Origin: Mucilaginibacter terrae
Lineage (GTDB): Bacteria > Bacteroidota > Bacteroidia > Sphingobacteriales > Sphingobacteriaceae
Length of the DNA: 64,000 nucleotides
NCBI RefSeq assembly: GCF_031951985.1
Contig: NZ_JAVLVU010000001.1
Coordinates: forward strand, 2,294,001 to 2,358,000
Direction of reading: 5' to 3'
Part shown: positions 17,817 to 26,268 of the stretch, in pieces
Layout: each line of letters begins with the position of its first letter
Numbering within the stretch: position 1 is the first letter of the stretch
The notes under the pieces: generated by a model
What the model was told of the DNA's origin: nothing
What the model saw: only the letters and a program-made list of their open reading frames with translations
Databases searched by the model: none
Position numbers and translations under genes: made by a program

Positions 17817-18125
17817 TTACAGCTGGTACTCTTTTATAACGGGGGTGCCATCAGCGGCGGTACCCATTTCTATGTCAATTTTTGCGCCTTTTAATATAGG
17901 CGACTCCTGCAATACAGGTTTTATATTTTTGAACAAAACTTCGGGGTTTGCTGCTGTTAAATAAAACAACGCCCTGTTATTTTCTTCATCTAACTCGTAA
18001 GTATCGTATTCACCTACATTATGATGAGTTACCGCATTCTCAATTTGATCCTGCAAGTCATCCAAATAATCAAAATCCTCAGTTTTGTAGTCGAATTTGA
18101 TAACTACCGGGTGTACTTCTGCCAT
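17817..18125 (-). CDS. Hypothetical protein in the nuo cluster (102 residues)
   Basis: This is a small acidic protein (many Asp and Glu, for example FDYKTEDFDYLDDLQDQIENAV) with no membrane segment, signal or metal motif. A pattern of alternating strands and helices, with a final basic-acidic IDIEMGTAADGTPVIKEYQL region, suggests a compact alpha/beta fold. I do not recognise a named family. It lies between nuoF and the cyclotransferase gene, all on one strand, with gaps of 65 and 25 bp, so it is expressed with complex I. A role in assembly is possible but unsupported. Confidence 0.65.
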   Translation of the reverse strand: MAEVHPVVIKFDYKTEDFDYLDDLQDQIENAVTHHNVGEYDTYELDEENNRALFYLTAANPEVLFKNIKPVLQESPILKGAKIDIEMGTAADGTPVIKEYQL

Positions 18126-18190
18126 GTTTTCAATAAGTTTTATTATACGTTATAAATATAACAACTTATAGGCCAGATTTATTGCCCTTT

Positions 18191-19552
18191 TTAAACTGTT
18201 GCTTCCGGTTTTGGCAACGGATCGGCATAATGTGCCAAACCGTAGTTGCGGCTAACCGCTTCTGCGCCATTGGTTACGTGCCACTCAAATTCATCGCGGA
18301 AGTGACGTATGGCACTGGCCACCGGCCATGCTGCCGCATCACCCAGCGGACAAATCGTGTTACCTTCTATCTTTTTCGATACGTCAACCAGCAGGTCCAT
18401 ATCGCTCATTTTACCATGTCCCATCTCTAAGCGGTGCAGCACCTTTTCCATCCAGCCGGTACCTTCACGGCAAGGCGAACACTGTCCGCAACTTTCGTGA
18501 TGATAAAAACGCGTAAAGTTCCAGGTATTACGCACGATGCACTGGTCTTCGTCAAAAGCGATAAAACCACCCGAACCCATCATGGTGCCGCTTACAAAAC
18601 CGCCCTCCGACAAACCTTCGTAACTCATTACGCGGGCATTGCCCTCTATAGTTTTTAATATAAGGTTAGCCGGTAAAATTGGCACCGATGAACCACCGGC
18701 AACAACTGCCTTGAGGCGTTTGCCATTGGCTATACCACCACAATACTCGTCCGAATAAATAAATTCTTCAACCGGAACGCCTAATTCTATCTCGTAAACT
18801 CCCGGTTTTACCAGGTTGCCACCGGCCGAAATAAGCTTGGTACCAGTACTGCGGCCAACACCTATTTTAGCATACTCATCGCCACCATCACGAATGATGG
18901 GCACGGTAGCTGCAATTGACTCTACGTTGTTTACCACCGTTGGGCAGCCATACAAACCAGCAATAGCCGGGAATGGCGGTTTAATACGCGGGTTACCTCG
19001 TTTACCTTCTAACGATTCTATCAGTGCAGTTTCTTCGCCGCATATGTAAGCACCACCACCAGGTTGTACGTACAGCTCCAGATCGTAACCAGTGCCTAAT
19101 ATATTTTTGCCCAAAAAACCAGCATTTTTTGCTTCGGCAATGGCTCTTTCGAGAATGCGGATCTGCGCCATCATTTCGCCGCGTACGTATATGTACGATG
19201 TTTTGGCACCCAGCGCAAAGCTGGCTATAATCATTCCCTCAATTAACAGGTGAGGGATGTGTGTCATTAAATAACGGTCTTTAAACGTACCGGGTTCTGA
19301 TTCATCGGCGTTACAAACCAGGTAACGGGGCACACCTTCGGGCTTGGCCAAAAAGCTCCACTTCATACCGGTTGGGAAACCGGCACCACCACGGCCACGC
19401 AAACCCGATTTTTTCACCTCTTCCACCACTTCATCGGGTGTCAAAGTTTTCAGGGCTTTTTCCATGGCAGCGTAACCACCTTTTTGGCGGTAAACTTCCA
19501 GGGTATTTATACCGGGTACGTTTATATGTTCAAGTAATAATTTGCGTCCCAT
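18191..19552 (-). CDS. nuoF: NADH-quinone oxidoreductase subunit F
   Basis: The protein has 453 residues and is the NADH- and FMN-binding subunit at the tip of complex I. Motifs: [17 protein letters not shown] near residue 53 for NADH/FMN binding, [36 protein letters not shown], and the [4Fe-4S] N3 ligands in [13 protein letters not shown] with a further Cys in [11 protein letters not shown]. Length and order are normal. It is separated from nuoE by a 113-residue ORF, whereas nuoE and nuoF are usually adjacent. Confidence 0.97.
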   Translation of the reverse strand: MGRKLLLEHINVPGINTLEVYRQKGGYAAMEKALKTLTPDEVVEEVKKSGLRGRGGAGFPTGMKWSFLAKPEGVPRYLVCNADESEPGTFKDRYLMTHIPHLLIEGMIIASFALGAKTSYIYVRGEMMAQIRILERAIAEAKNAGFLGKNILGTGYDLELYVQPGGGAYICGEETALIESLEGKRGNPRIKPPFPAIAGLYGCPTVVNNVESIAATVPIIRDGGDEYAKIGVGRSTGTKLISAGGNLVKPGVYEIELGVPVEEFIYSDEYCGGIANGKRLKAVVAGGSSVPILPANLILKTIEGNARVMSYEGLSEGGFVSGTMMGSGGFIAFDEDQCIVRNTWNFTRFYHHESCGQCSPCREGTGWMEKVLHRLEMGHGKMSDMDLLVDVSKKIEGNTICPLGDAAAWPVASAIRHFRDEFEWHVTNGAEAVSRNYGLAHYADPLPKPEATV

Positions 19553-19555
19553 GTT

Positions 19556-19894
19556 CTAATTCAAAATTACATAACCCTTGCTTATTACAGGTTCGGTTCT
19601 AATTAAATGATCCTCATTTATGAGATGGCTGATAACATCTTGTTTGAGTCTCGCTCTCTCGATTTGATGAATCATCTGTTTATTCCTCTGATTGCTTTTC
19701 CGGGTCGAGTTTCTTCTACGCTTATCACACACCATCGACTTAGTGCCATATTTAGCATGTAGTTTCTTGTACCTCTTTCTTGCTTCGGCATTTTCTTTAG
19801 TCATTCGCTCTCTAAACTCAGACATATCCTTAAATCCCACATATAATTCAGGATTTCTTAAGATATGGTAGTCCTTATCCTTTTGCGAAGCCAT
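19556..19894 (-). CDS. Hypothetical basic protein inserted between nuoE and nuoF
   Basis: The protein has 112 residues from the ATG at 19894; a GTG one codon earlier directly follows the nuoE stop. It is very basic: EFRERMTKENAEARKRYKKLHAKYG and then CDKRRRNSTRKSNQRNK, with no hydrophobic segment. A helix-rich, nucleic-acid-binding or nuclease-associated small domain is possible. I do not recognise a family. Base composition is visibly richer in A and T than the nuo genes on both sides, and the codon choice differs. This suggests a later insertion into the operon, fitted in with a 3-bp gap to nuoF and none to nuoE. It may still be a real, translated gene. Confidence 0.6.
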   Translation of the reverse strand: MASQKDKDYHILRNPELYVGFKDMSEFRERMTKENAEARKRYKKLHAKYGTKSMVCDKRRRNSTRKSNQRNKQMIHQIERARLKQDVISHLINEDHLIRTEPVISKGYVILN

Positions 19895-19897
19895 CAC

Positions 19898-20422
19898 TTA
19901 GTTATTTGCCTTAGCTTTTAAATCACTAACTAACCGGTCAACCGACTCAGGCGTTAAATTCTCGTAAAAAGTATATTCAGGACCAATTTGTAATACGGGG
20001 CCAAAGCCACAGGCTGCAAGGCACTCTACGCCGCGCCAGCTAAACAGGCCATCGGCGGTAACTTCACCTTCTTTAACGCCCAACGTTTGCTCAATGTGGT
20101 CCATTATCTTTTCGGCACCTACCAAACAGCAAGGGCCTGTGCGGCAAACCTCCAGCACGTACTTACCCTGCGGGCGTAAAAAGTACATGGTGTAAAAGGT
20201 AGCAACCTCGTAAACTTCAATTGCCTCTATCTTTAAATATTCGGCAACTTTATCCATTGCCTTCGAGCTTAGCCAGCCATGCTCGGCCTGTACGGCGTGC
20301 AGCATCGGCAACAACGCCGATTTTTGCTTACCTTCAGGATAGCGGCTTACAAAATCGGCAAACTGCTCAAGCAATGCGGCCGAAAACTCAACCGGTGTTT
20401 GGGTATCTTCTACTTTAAGCAT
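19898..20422 (-). CDS. nuoE: NADH-quinone oxidoreductase subunit E
   Basis: The protein has 174 residues and is a thioredoxin-like [2Fe-2S] subunit (cluster N1a). The ligands are in CRTGPCCLVGA and in VECLAACGFGP. The N-terminal helical bundle has YPEGKQKSALLPMLHAVQAEHGWL, typical of the family. It sits beside NuoF in the NADH-oxidising module. Its start codon overlaps the end of nuoD by 8 bp, which shows translational coupling. Confidence 0.95.
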   Translation of the reverse strand: MLKVEDTQTPVEFSAALLEQFADFVSRYPEGKQKSALLPMLHAVQAEHGWLSSKAMDKVAEYLKIEAIEVYEVATFYTMYFLRPQGKYVLEVCRTGPCCLVGAEKIMDHIEQTLGVKEGEVTADGLFSWRGVECLAACGFGPVLQIGPEYTFYENLTPESVDRLVSDLKAKANN

Positions 20423-21641
20423 CTAACTCTCCGGCTATAACGTTTAAGCTACTCATGTTAATAATGGCGTCTGAAAGCAACATGCCACGGCTCATATCGG
20501 CATACATACTGTAATTGATAAAGCTTGGCCTGCGGAAATGCAAACGGTACGGCGACCTTCCACCATCGTTTACCAGGTAAAAGCCCAACTCACCGTTAGT
20601 GCCCTCAACCGCATGGTAAACCTCTCCTACCGGCGTTTCAATCTCACCCATCACAATTTTAAAGTGATAAATGAGCGCTTCCATATTGTTATACACTTCC
20701 TCTTTTGGAGGCAGGTAAAACTCAGGTACATCGGCGTGGAATATGGTTGGGTCTTCTTTTTCTATCTTATCCAAAGCCTGCTGTATCATGCGCATGCTTT
20801 GTTTCATTTCTTCGTTACGTACCAAAAAGCGGTCGTACACATCACCCGTTGTACCCACCGGAACTTCAAAATCAAAGTCTTCGTACGAGCAGTAAGGGTT
20901 CATGGCGCGCACGTCATAATCAACACCTGTGGCGCGTAGTATGGGGCCGCTCCAGCTGTAGTCCAGCGCCGTTTCGGCGGTTACCGGGGCTACGCCTTTT
21001 GTACGGTCGATAAAGATGCGGTTACGATTGAATAACGATTCAAACTCGGCCAGTACTTTAGGGAAATCCACCAAAAACTTCTTGATTTTGGCAAAAGCTA
21101 TCTCGTTAAAGTTACGCTCAAATCCGCCTATACGGCCAACATTAGTGGTTAAGCGTGAGCCGCAAACTTCCTCGTAAATTTCGTAAATGGCCTCGCGGTA
21201 TTCCATCATGTAAAGGAAGCCGGTAAACGCGCCGGTATCAACCCCCAATACACCATTACAAATTATATGGTCGGCAATACGCGAAAGCTCCATGATAATT
21301 ACACGAAGGTAATCTACCCTTTTGGGTGTTTGTATCTTCAAGAGCTTTTCAACCGTCATGTGCCAGCCCATGTTATTAATTGGGGCCGAGCAGTAATTTA
21401 AACGGTCGGTTAGCGGGGTGATCTGATAGAACGGGCGGTGCTCTGCAATTTTTTCGAACGCGCGGTGAATGTAACCTATGGTAGATACACCGCTTACAAT
21501 ACGCTCGCCATCCATTTGCAACACATTTTGGAATACGCCGTGCGTAGCCGGGTGCGTTGGCCCAAGGTTAAGGGTAGATAACTCGCTTTGCAGGTTGGTA
21601 TCTGTATTAATATTGGTATTTAACGAAGGAAAATTCTGCAT
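20415..21641 (-). CDS. nuoD: NADH-quinone oxidoreductase subunit D
   Basis: The protein has 408 residues, the 49-kDa subunit that forms the quinone site with NuoB and NuoH. Family marks: NLGPTHPATHGVFQNVLQMDGE with the conserved His, YIHRAFEKIAEHRPFYQ, RVIIMELSRIADHIICNG, RVGRIGG-type NVGRIGGFERNF, and the C-terminal GGRSPYRLHFRRPSF. It is related to the large subunit of NiFe hydrogenases but lacks the metal-binding cysteines, as expected. It is a separate gene from nuoC, not the fused CD form. Confidence 0.96.
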   Translation of the reverse strand: MQNFPSLNTNINTDTNLQSELSTLNLGPTHPATHGVFQNVLQMDGERIVSGVSTIGYIHRAFEKIAEHRPFYQITPLTDRLNYCSAPINNMGWHMTVEKLLKIQTPKRVDYLRVIIMELSRIADHIICNGVLGVDTGAFTGFLYMMEYREAIYEIYEEVCGSRLTTNVGRIGGFERNFNEIAFAKIKKFLVDFPKVLAEFESLFNRNRIFIDRTKGVAPVTAETALDYSWSGPILRATGVDYDVRAMNPYCSYEDFDFEVPVGTTGDVYDRFLVRNEEMKQSMRMIQQALDKIEKEDPTIFHADVPEFYLPPKEEVYNNMEALIYHFKIVMGEIETPVGEVYHAVEGTNGELGFYLVNDGGRSPYRLHFRRPSFINYSMYADMSRGMLLSDAIINMSSLNVIAGELDA

Positions 21642-21644
21642 AGG

Positions 21645-22148
21645 TTATCTTCCAAAATAAAAATCTTTTTTGTCTACACGATTCGGATCTTCCAGCGGGT
21701 ACTCTTTACGCATCGGGAAAACGGTCATATCGTCTACGTTCAATATACGCACAAGGTTAGGATGCCCTTCAAAGTTCACCCCAAAAAAGTCGTACGTTTC
21801 ACGCTCCATCCAGTTGGCGCCGTTCCAAAGCTCGGTAGCCGACGGTATGCGCTCATCACCAGCCGGTAAAAACACCTTGATGCGTATGCGCACATTGTGC
21901 ACCAGGCTGTGTACATGGTATATTACCCCAATTGGGTTTTCCTGCTCAGGGTATTGAATGGCAGTGATATCGGTAAGATATATAAACTGCAGGGCTGCAT
22001 CAGTTTTAATGTAGCGTAGCAGGTCTATAATCGTATCGCGGTTGGTTTCAACCGTTAACATGCCGTAATCTTCAACAACCGGCTTTACCAGTTCGCCAAA
22101 TTTGCCCGTAAGGCTTTCGAGCAGTATTTCGTTATTCAATTCGGCCAT
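21645..22148 (-). CDS. nuoC: NADH-quinone oxidoreductase subunit C
   Basis: The protein has 167 residues, the 30-kDa subunit. The C-terminal signature reads ERETYDFFGVNFEGHPNLVRIL and PMRKEYPLEDPNR. The N-terminal half forms the usual alpha/beta domain. It helps connect NuoD to the peripheral arm. It overlaps nuoB by one base and has a 3-bp gap to nuoD. Confidence 0.94.
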   Translation of the reverse strand: MAELNNEILLESLTGKFGELVKPVVEDYGMLTVETNRDTIIDLLRYIKTDAALQFIYLTDITAIQYPEQENPIGVIYHVHSLVHNVRIRIKVFLPAGDERIPSATELWNGANWMERETYDFFGVNFEGHPNLVRILNVDDMTVFPMRKEYPLEDPNRVDKKDFYFGR

Positions 22149-22690
22149 TACTGGATTCCGTATTTAGCTAATAATTGCTGATATTCCGGTGTGTCGCGGC
22201 GGCGCAACGACTCGGTTTGTACCAGTTTCTGAATATTCATAAAACCATCAATAATGGCTTCGGGGCGTGGCGGGCAACCGGGTACGTATACATCAACCGG
22301 TATAACCTCATCAATGCCTTGTAACACCGAGTAAGTATCAAATATACCACCGCTTGATGCGCAGGCACCAACGGCCATTACCCAACGTGGCTCGGCCATT
22401 TGCAGGTAAACCTGACGTAAAACCGGAGCCATTTTTTTTGAGATGGTACCCATTACCATGAGCAAATCGGCCTGGCGAGGTGAAAAGCTTAAACGCTCGG
22501 CACCAAAACGCGACAAATCATAATGCGAACCCATGGTGGCCATAAACTCAATACCACAGCACGAAGTAGCAAAAGGCAACGGCCACAACGAGTGTGAACG
22601 CGCCAAACCTATGGCCTTATCTAACGATGTAGCGAAAAATCCCGAACCTTCAACACCCGGAGGGGCATTAACTATCTGTACATCACTCAT
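22148..22690 (-). CDS. nuoB: NADH-quinone oxidoreductase subunit B
   Basis: The protein has 180 residues and carries [4Fe-4S] cluster N2, the last electron donor to quinone. Ligands: the vicinal pair in [11 protein letters not shown], a Cys in [11 protein letters not shown] and a Cys in [26 protein letters not shown] is the typical lead-in. It is the first gene of the large nuo block and is separated from nuoA by 239 bp that hold a terminator-like hairpin and a possible promoter element. Confidence 0.96.
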   Translation of the reverse strand: MSDVQIVNAPPGVEGSGFFATSLDKAIGLARSHSLWPLPFATSCCGIEFMATMGSHYDLSRFGAERLSFSPRQADLLMVMGTISKKMAPVLRQVYLQMAEPRWVMAVGACASSGGIFDTYSVLQGIDEVIPVDVYVPGCPPRPEAIIDGFMNIQKLVQTESLRRRDTPEYQQLLAKYGIQ

Positions 22691-22728
22691 TGGTTATAAC
22701 TGCTAAATTCCGCTTAAACGGATGCCTA

Positions 22729-22736
22729 CAAATTTA
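22729..22736 (-). promoter_or_regulatory. Possible -7 promoter element for nuoB-N
   Basis: On the minus strand the sequence reads TAAATTTG, matching the Bacteroidota -7 element TAnnTTTG, 38 bp before the nuoB start codon. No good TTG at the -33 spacing was found, so this is a weak call. Confidence 0.4.
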
Positions 22737-22860
22737 TTATTATAAACGTTATTTGGTATAGTGTAATATGTACAACATAGTATTTAGAAACAATCTAAAC
22801 AGCTTGATTATGTGCATTATAACCACACCATAAATTATTAATATAACTAACAAAAAGCAC

Positions 22861-22894
22861 AAAGCCCGATTGATTTAATAACCAATCGGGCTTT
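22861..22894 (-). terminator. Terminator-like hairpin between nuoA and nuoB
   Basis: A perfect 12-bp stem (22861-22872 with 22883-22894) has a 10-nt loop. On the minus strand it is followed by GTGC and five T residues. It lies 36 bp after the nuoA stop codon and would separate nuoA from the rest of complex I. Confidence 0.65.
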
Positions 22895-22929
22895 GTATTA
22901 TAAATTTGATAATACTTACAATTTTCTAA

Positions 22930-23301
22930 TTAGTTCCAGTCTAAAGCGCCCTTTTTAAGTACATAAATGAAGCCTAAAAGCAACGTTGCCATAAAGATAA
23001 ACATCTCGATTAGGCCGGTAGTGCCCATCGCTTTAAAGTTAACCGCCCAGGGATACATAAAAATTACCTCCACATCAAACAGCACAAACAGTATAGCTAC
23101 CAGAAAGTACTTGATTGATACAGGCGTACGGGCGTTACCCACCACCTCAATACCCGATTCAAACGGTGTTAATTTATCGGCCGTTACACGCTTAGGGCCT
23201 AACTTGTGCGTAGCCAGCATGGTTGTAACAACAAACCCAATGGCCACCAGCATTTGTATGATGATAGGCAAATAATTAACCGGTAAACTTTGTGCTTCCA
23301 T
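22930..23301 (-). CDS. nuoA: NADH-quinone oxidoreductase subunit A
   Basis: The protein has 123 residues with three transmembrane helices. Signature: the loop PFESGIEVVGNARTPVSIKYFLVAI with the conserved Glu and Cys-free variant (ESGIE), then LFVLFDVEVIFMYPWAV. It belongs to the complex I membrane arm near the quinone site. It has its own promoter directly upstream, and a terminator-like hairpin separates it from nuoB. The predicted transcription start is within a few bases of the ATG. Confidence 0.95.
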   Translation of the reverse strand: MEAQSLPVNYLPIIIQMLVAIGFVVTTMLATHKLGPKRVTADKLTPFESGIEVVGNARTPVSIKYFLVAILFVLFDVEVIFMYPWAVNFKAMGTTGLIEMFIFMATLLLGFIYVLKKGALDWN

Positions 23302-23305
23302 TTGG

Positions 23306-23336
23306 CAAATATAGGGGTGGGTTTGGTAATAACAAA
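23306..23336 (-). promoter_or_regulatory. Promoter of nuoA
   Basis: On the minus strand a TTTG (23333-23336) is followed by a 19-bp spacer and TATATTTG (23306-23313). Both boxes match the Bacteroidota consensus exactly. The -7 box ends only 4 bases before the nuoA ATG, so the message is probably leaderless or nearly so. Confidence 0.7.
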
Positions 23337-23362
23337 AAAGGTGCAGCTAAACTGCACCTTTT
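23336..23362 (-). terminator. Terminator of the exbB-to-TPR operon
   Basis: An 11-bp stem (AAAAGGTGCAG with CTGCACCTTTT) has a 5-nt loop and, on the minus strand, a run of six T residues. It lies 17 bp after the TPR gene stop. It overlaps the upstream box of the nuoA promoter. Confidence 0.85.
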
Positions 23363-23379
23363 ATTAAAATAATATTTAA

Positions 23380-25095
23380 TTATTTACCTTTTCCTTTTGT
23401 TGCTGCAGGTTTTGTTCCTTTAGCTTTGCGGGTAAAGAAATCGGCAGCCAACCTGTTGCTGGGATCGTTCTCTTTAGCTTTGGTATATAACTCAGTAGCT
23501 TTGGCAATATCCTTGTCTTTATACTCGGCAAGGGTAGCCAAATAAGCATAAGATTCGGCCAGGTTCTTTTTATCAGCATCTACCAATGATGGTTTGGCTG
23601 TAGTTACCTCGATCAGTTTTTCATAAAAAGGCTTCGCCAATCCTGCTATATTGTTACGATCTTTCTCTTTCAAATCATACAAACGCGCACGGTACAGGGT
23701 TACTGTAGTATTTGGCGTAGTTAATTTTTGCTGAATATGCGAAAAAGCAGAATCGGCTTTGGTTAACAGAGCAGTATCAGGCGTTGGCTTAGGAGTAGCT
23801 TTGCTTGACAACTGGTCTCCATAAGCAAAGTAATAGCTAAAACCTTCAGAAAAGTAATCATTCAAAGTAGCTTTGCGTGATTTTGATACGTATTGAGCGT
23901 AGTTATCACCAGCTTTTTCGAACTGACGTTTTGCATAGTAAATTTTAGCAATGTCGGCATATAAATCACCCATGGTGGTATCCAACTTCACTGTTTTCTC
24001 AAAAGTTTGCAAAGCGGCAGCTGTATCTTTAGCGCTAAGTAGTATACGCCCCTGGTAGTAGTAATCATATGGAATAACGCGTTTAGGATCGGCCTTAGTC
24101 ATCCAGTTGGCCATGGCAGTTTTGGCAGTAGCAAAATCTCCATTTTCAAATGCAGAATATCCTAAATAACGGAATGCACGGGCATTGGCATTTGGCATTT
24201 GTGTTAAAGTGGTTGCTTCTGTTTGCAAATCTTTAAACTTACCAGCCTGGTATAAAAAGTCGGCATAGCGTAAGCGTGATTCTACCGAGTTATCAGTTAA
24301 GCTTAAGAACTTGCTGTATTTTTCAACAGCCTCATTTACTTTAGCTGAAGCCTGTGCAGGAACTTTTTGTGCCCAACGGATATCAGTTTCAGCCCACTCG
24401 CGATAAGCCGGACCATAGTTAGGGTCGATAGCTAAAGCGTCTTTAAATTCTTTTTCTGATTCTTCCCAGTTATTAGCCTGGCGCCATACCACACCGGTTG
24501 CAACTTTTGCAGAAGCAGCCTTTGGATTAATATTCAATGCATCCTGGTATGCTTTTACTGCATCAGTGTTTTTTAATTGAGTACGGTAAGCATCACCCAA
24601 AGCAATATATAATTCAGGGTCTTTTGCACTTACGGCAATGCCTTTTTGCAGTACAGCAATGGCCGCATTGCCATCAGGCTCGCCTAATAGATAACCTTCG
24701 CCTACATATTGGTACGGTTTAGTCTCTTTACCAGCCAGGGTTATAGCCTGATTAAAATTTGATTGTGCACCAGCCTGATCTTTATTTAAACGTGCTACTG
24801 CACCTAAACCTGCATAATTTAATGCCGATTTTGGATTTGCAGCTATACCTTTATCAAATGTAGCTTTAGCAGAGTCAATATATTCTTGTTCAAGATATAC
24901 CCAACCCAGATAAAAGAAATTCTCGTCTTTAGTGGCCTGAGTGGCAGTCAGGTTCTTTAACATCGACTTGGCTTTCTGGTATTGTTCGGCGTCAATGGCT
25001 TTCTTGGCGTCGGCAAGACTTTGCGCAAAAACAGTTGAACCTATAAATACCAGCCCTGTTGCCGTTGCGGCTACTTTACTAATCATATTTTTCAT
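23380..25095 (-). CDS. Exported tetratricopeptide-repeat protein
   Basis: The protein has 571 residues with an N-terminal signal peptide (ATATGLVFIGSTVFAQ). It is followed by a run of TPR motifs across most of its length: AEQYQKAKSML, DENFFYLGWVYLEQEYIDSAKATF, LNYAGLGAVARLNKDQAGA, ELYIALGDAYRTQLKNTDAV and GPAYREWAETDIRWA. The C-terminus is Lys-rich (KPAATKGKGK). It is a periplasmic scaffold or binding protein. It is the last gene of the exbB-exbD-exbD-tonB operon, 26 bp after the PstS-like lipoprotein, and a strong terminator follows it. A link with TonB-dependent transport is implied by this context, not shown. Confidence 0.85.
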   Translation of the reverse strand: MKNMISKVAATATGLVFIGSTVFAQSLADAKKAIDAEQYQKAKSMLKNLTATQATKDENFFYLGWVYLEQEYIDSAKATFDKGIAANPKSALNYAGLGAVARLNKDQAGAQSNFNQAITLAGKETKPYQYVGEGYLLGEPDGNAAIAVLQKGIAVSAKDPELYIALGDAYRTQLKNTDAVKAYQDALNINPKAASAKVATGVVWRQANNWEESEKEFKDALAIDPNYGPAYREWAETDIRWAQKVPAQASAKVNEAVEKYSKFLSLTDNSVESRLRYADFLYQAGKFKDLQTEATTLTQMPNANARAFRYLGYSAFENGDFATAKTAMANWMTKADPKRVIPYDYYYQGRILLSAKDTAAALQTFEKTVKLDTTMGDLYADIAKIYYAKRQFEKAGDNYAQYVSKSRKATLNDYFSEGFSYYFAYGDQLSSKATPKPTPDTALLTKADSAFSHIQQKLTTPNTTVTLYRARLYDLKEKDRNNIAGLAKPFYEKLIEVTTAKPSLVDADKKNLAESYAYLATLAEYKDKDIAKATELYTKAKENDPSNRLAADFFTRKAKGTKPAATKGKGK

Positions 25096-25121
25096 GGCTT
25101 TTTTTTATAGTTTTAGTTAAG

Positions 25122-26039
25122 TTATTTCTTTAAAATCATTTCCCGCTGAGGTATCGAATCTGGCAATAAACCTGATTTTAGTATGATCCTCTGCCCTGGG
25201 TCGCTTAATACAAATGCAGAAAAACCTGCTGCCAGTCCCATTTTACCGGTACTGTTAAGTATATACAGACCACGACTAAGCGGATATTGTTTTAGAGCTA
25301 AGGTTGTTTGATTAGGTTTAAAATACTCTGTCGGAACTTTGTCATTACTTTCATCTTTAACACCAACTATTTTAACCTTAGCTACTGCATCTGCATAATC
25401 TTTATCAGGATCATCAAGCCAGCTAAAGCCAACTATACCTATTGATTGCGGATGTGTACTTACATACTTAATAACGTCTTTATTGGATTCCAAAGCATAA
25501 ATATTTTTCTGCTTTAGTTCTTTATTACCCGATAGCTCCTTCAAATATCTTACCAAACTTGAGTTCGGGTTATCAAAAACTATGTTTTTATCGGTCATTA
25601 TCTTCCCGTTTAACATGTCTTTGACCTGCTTAACCGATATGGTGGTATCGGCCGATTGCTCGTTTACAATTAACGCTACTGCATCAATTGCAAAACGGTT
25701 AACATCAGGCGGAAAGTTTCTGCTTTTGAGTATTTGCAACTCATCGGGTTTCAACTCGCGCGACATGATGGCAACCCTTATGCTATCTTCCAGAAACAGC
25801 TTTAACAGCTCATTTTCTGATTTATAGATCAATACAGGGTTAGCTTCCTTATACAACGATTTGAATACGTAAACTTCCTGCTCTAATATTGGCTTAAAAG
25901 ATTCATCGGCCAAAAATTGTGCTGTACCTTTAATAAAGGAATCTTCTCCTTTTACCTGTGTTGTTTGTTGTTGGCGGCAGGTGCCAAAAACAACAATTAC
26001 AATAAGGCTGCAAAAAATAATTTTTATGCTGTTACTCAT
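25122..26039 (-). CDS. PstS-like substrate-binding lipoprotein
   Basis: The protein has 305 residues. The signal peptide ends in a lipobox-like VVFGTC (Cys21). The mature part has the periplasmic phosphate-binding (PBP-like) pattern: FLADESFKPILEQEVYVFK, a SENELLKLFLEDSIRVAIMSREL segment with the domain-1 loop, FAIDAVALIVN, VKQVKDMLNGKI, and SIGIVGFSWLDD, then PLSRGLYIL. Classic PstS binds phosphate for an ABC importer, but no pstCAB genes are here. In this operon, between a small membrane protein and the TPR protein, it is more likely tied to the TonB complex. The start overlaps the upstream orf76 by 8 bp. Confidence 0.8.
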   Translation of the reverse strand: MSNSIKIIFCSLIVIVVFGTCRQQQTTQVKGEDSFIKGTAQFLADESFKPILEQEVYVFKSLYKEANPVLIYKSENELLKLFLEDSIRVAIMSRELKPDELQILKSRNFPPDVNRFAIDAVALIVNEQSADTTISVKQVKDMLNGKIMTDKNIVFDNPNSSLVRYLKELSGNKELKQKNIYALESNKDVIKYVSTHPQSIGIVGFSWLDDPDKDYADAVAKVKIVGVKDESNDKVPTEYFKPNQTTLALKQYPLSRGLYILNSTGKMGLAAGFSAFVLSDPGQRIILKSGLLPDSIPQREMILKK

Positions 26040-26262
26040 TTGCCGTATTAGGTCTTATTACGCGTATAAAGCGTAAAATGCCGTAAATAATAAACAAACC
26101 GCCAAAGGTGTAGCGTTGCGTTTTTGATAGATCGAGAGGGAGCTTGTCCCAAAACATAATCATCAATCCAAATATGATGACTACAACAAACAAGGCTGCT
26201 CCTAAAATAAACAAAAACCGCCTTTGGGGCGATTTTTGTTTATCAGAATTTGAATTCAACAT
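26032..26262 (-). CDS. Small membrane protein in the tonB operon (76 residues)
   Basis: It has a short polar, basic N-terminus (SDKQKSPQRR) followed by two hydrophobic helices (FLFILGAALFVVVIIFGLMI and FGGLFIIYGILRFIRVI) with the loop WDKLPLDLSKTQR between them, and a short polar tail. It overlaps the following PstS-like gene by 8 bp and is 6 bp after tonB, which is good evidence of a real, coupled gene. I know no characterised family. An inner-membrane accessory of the ExbBD-TonB system is a guess. Confidence 0.65.
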   Translation of the reverse strand: MLNSNSDKQKSPQRRFLFILGAALFVVVIIFGLMIMFWDKLPLDLSKTQRYTFGGLFIIYGILRFIRVIRPNTANE

Positions 26263-26268
26263 TAATTT

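Noticed and set aside
20538..21013. Open frames on the plus strand inside nuoD
   Set aside because: NuoD is intact on the minus strand, so these are chance frames.
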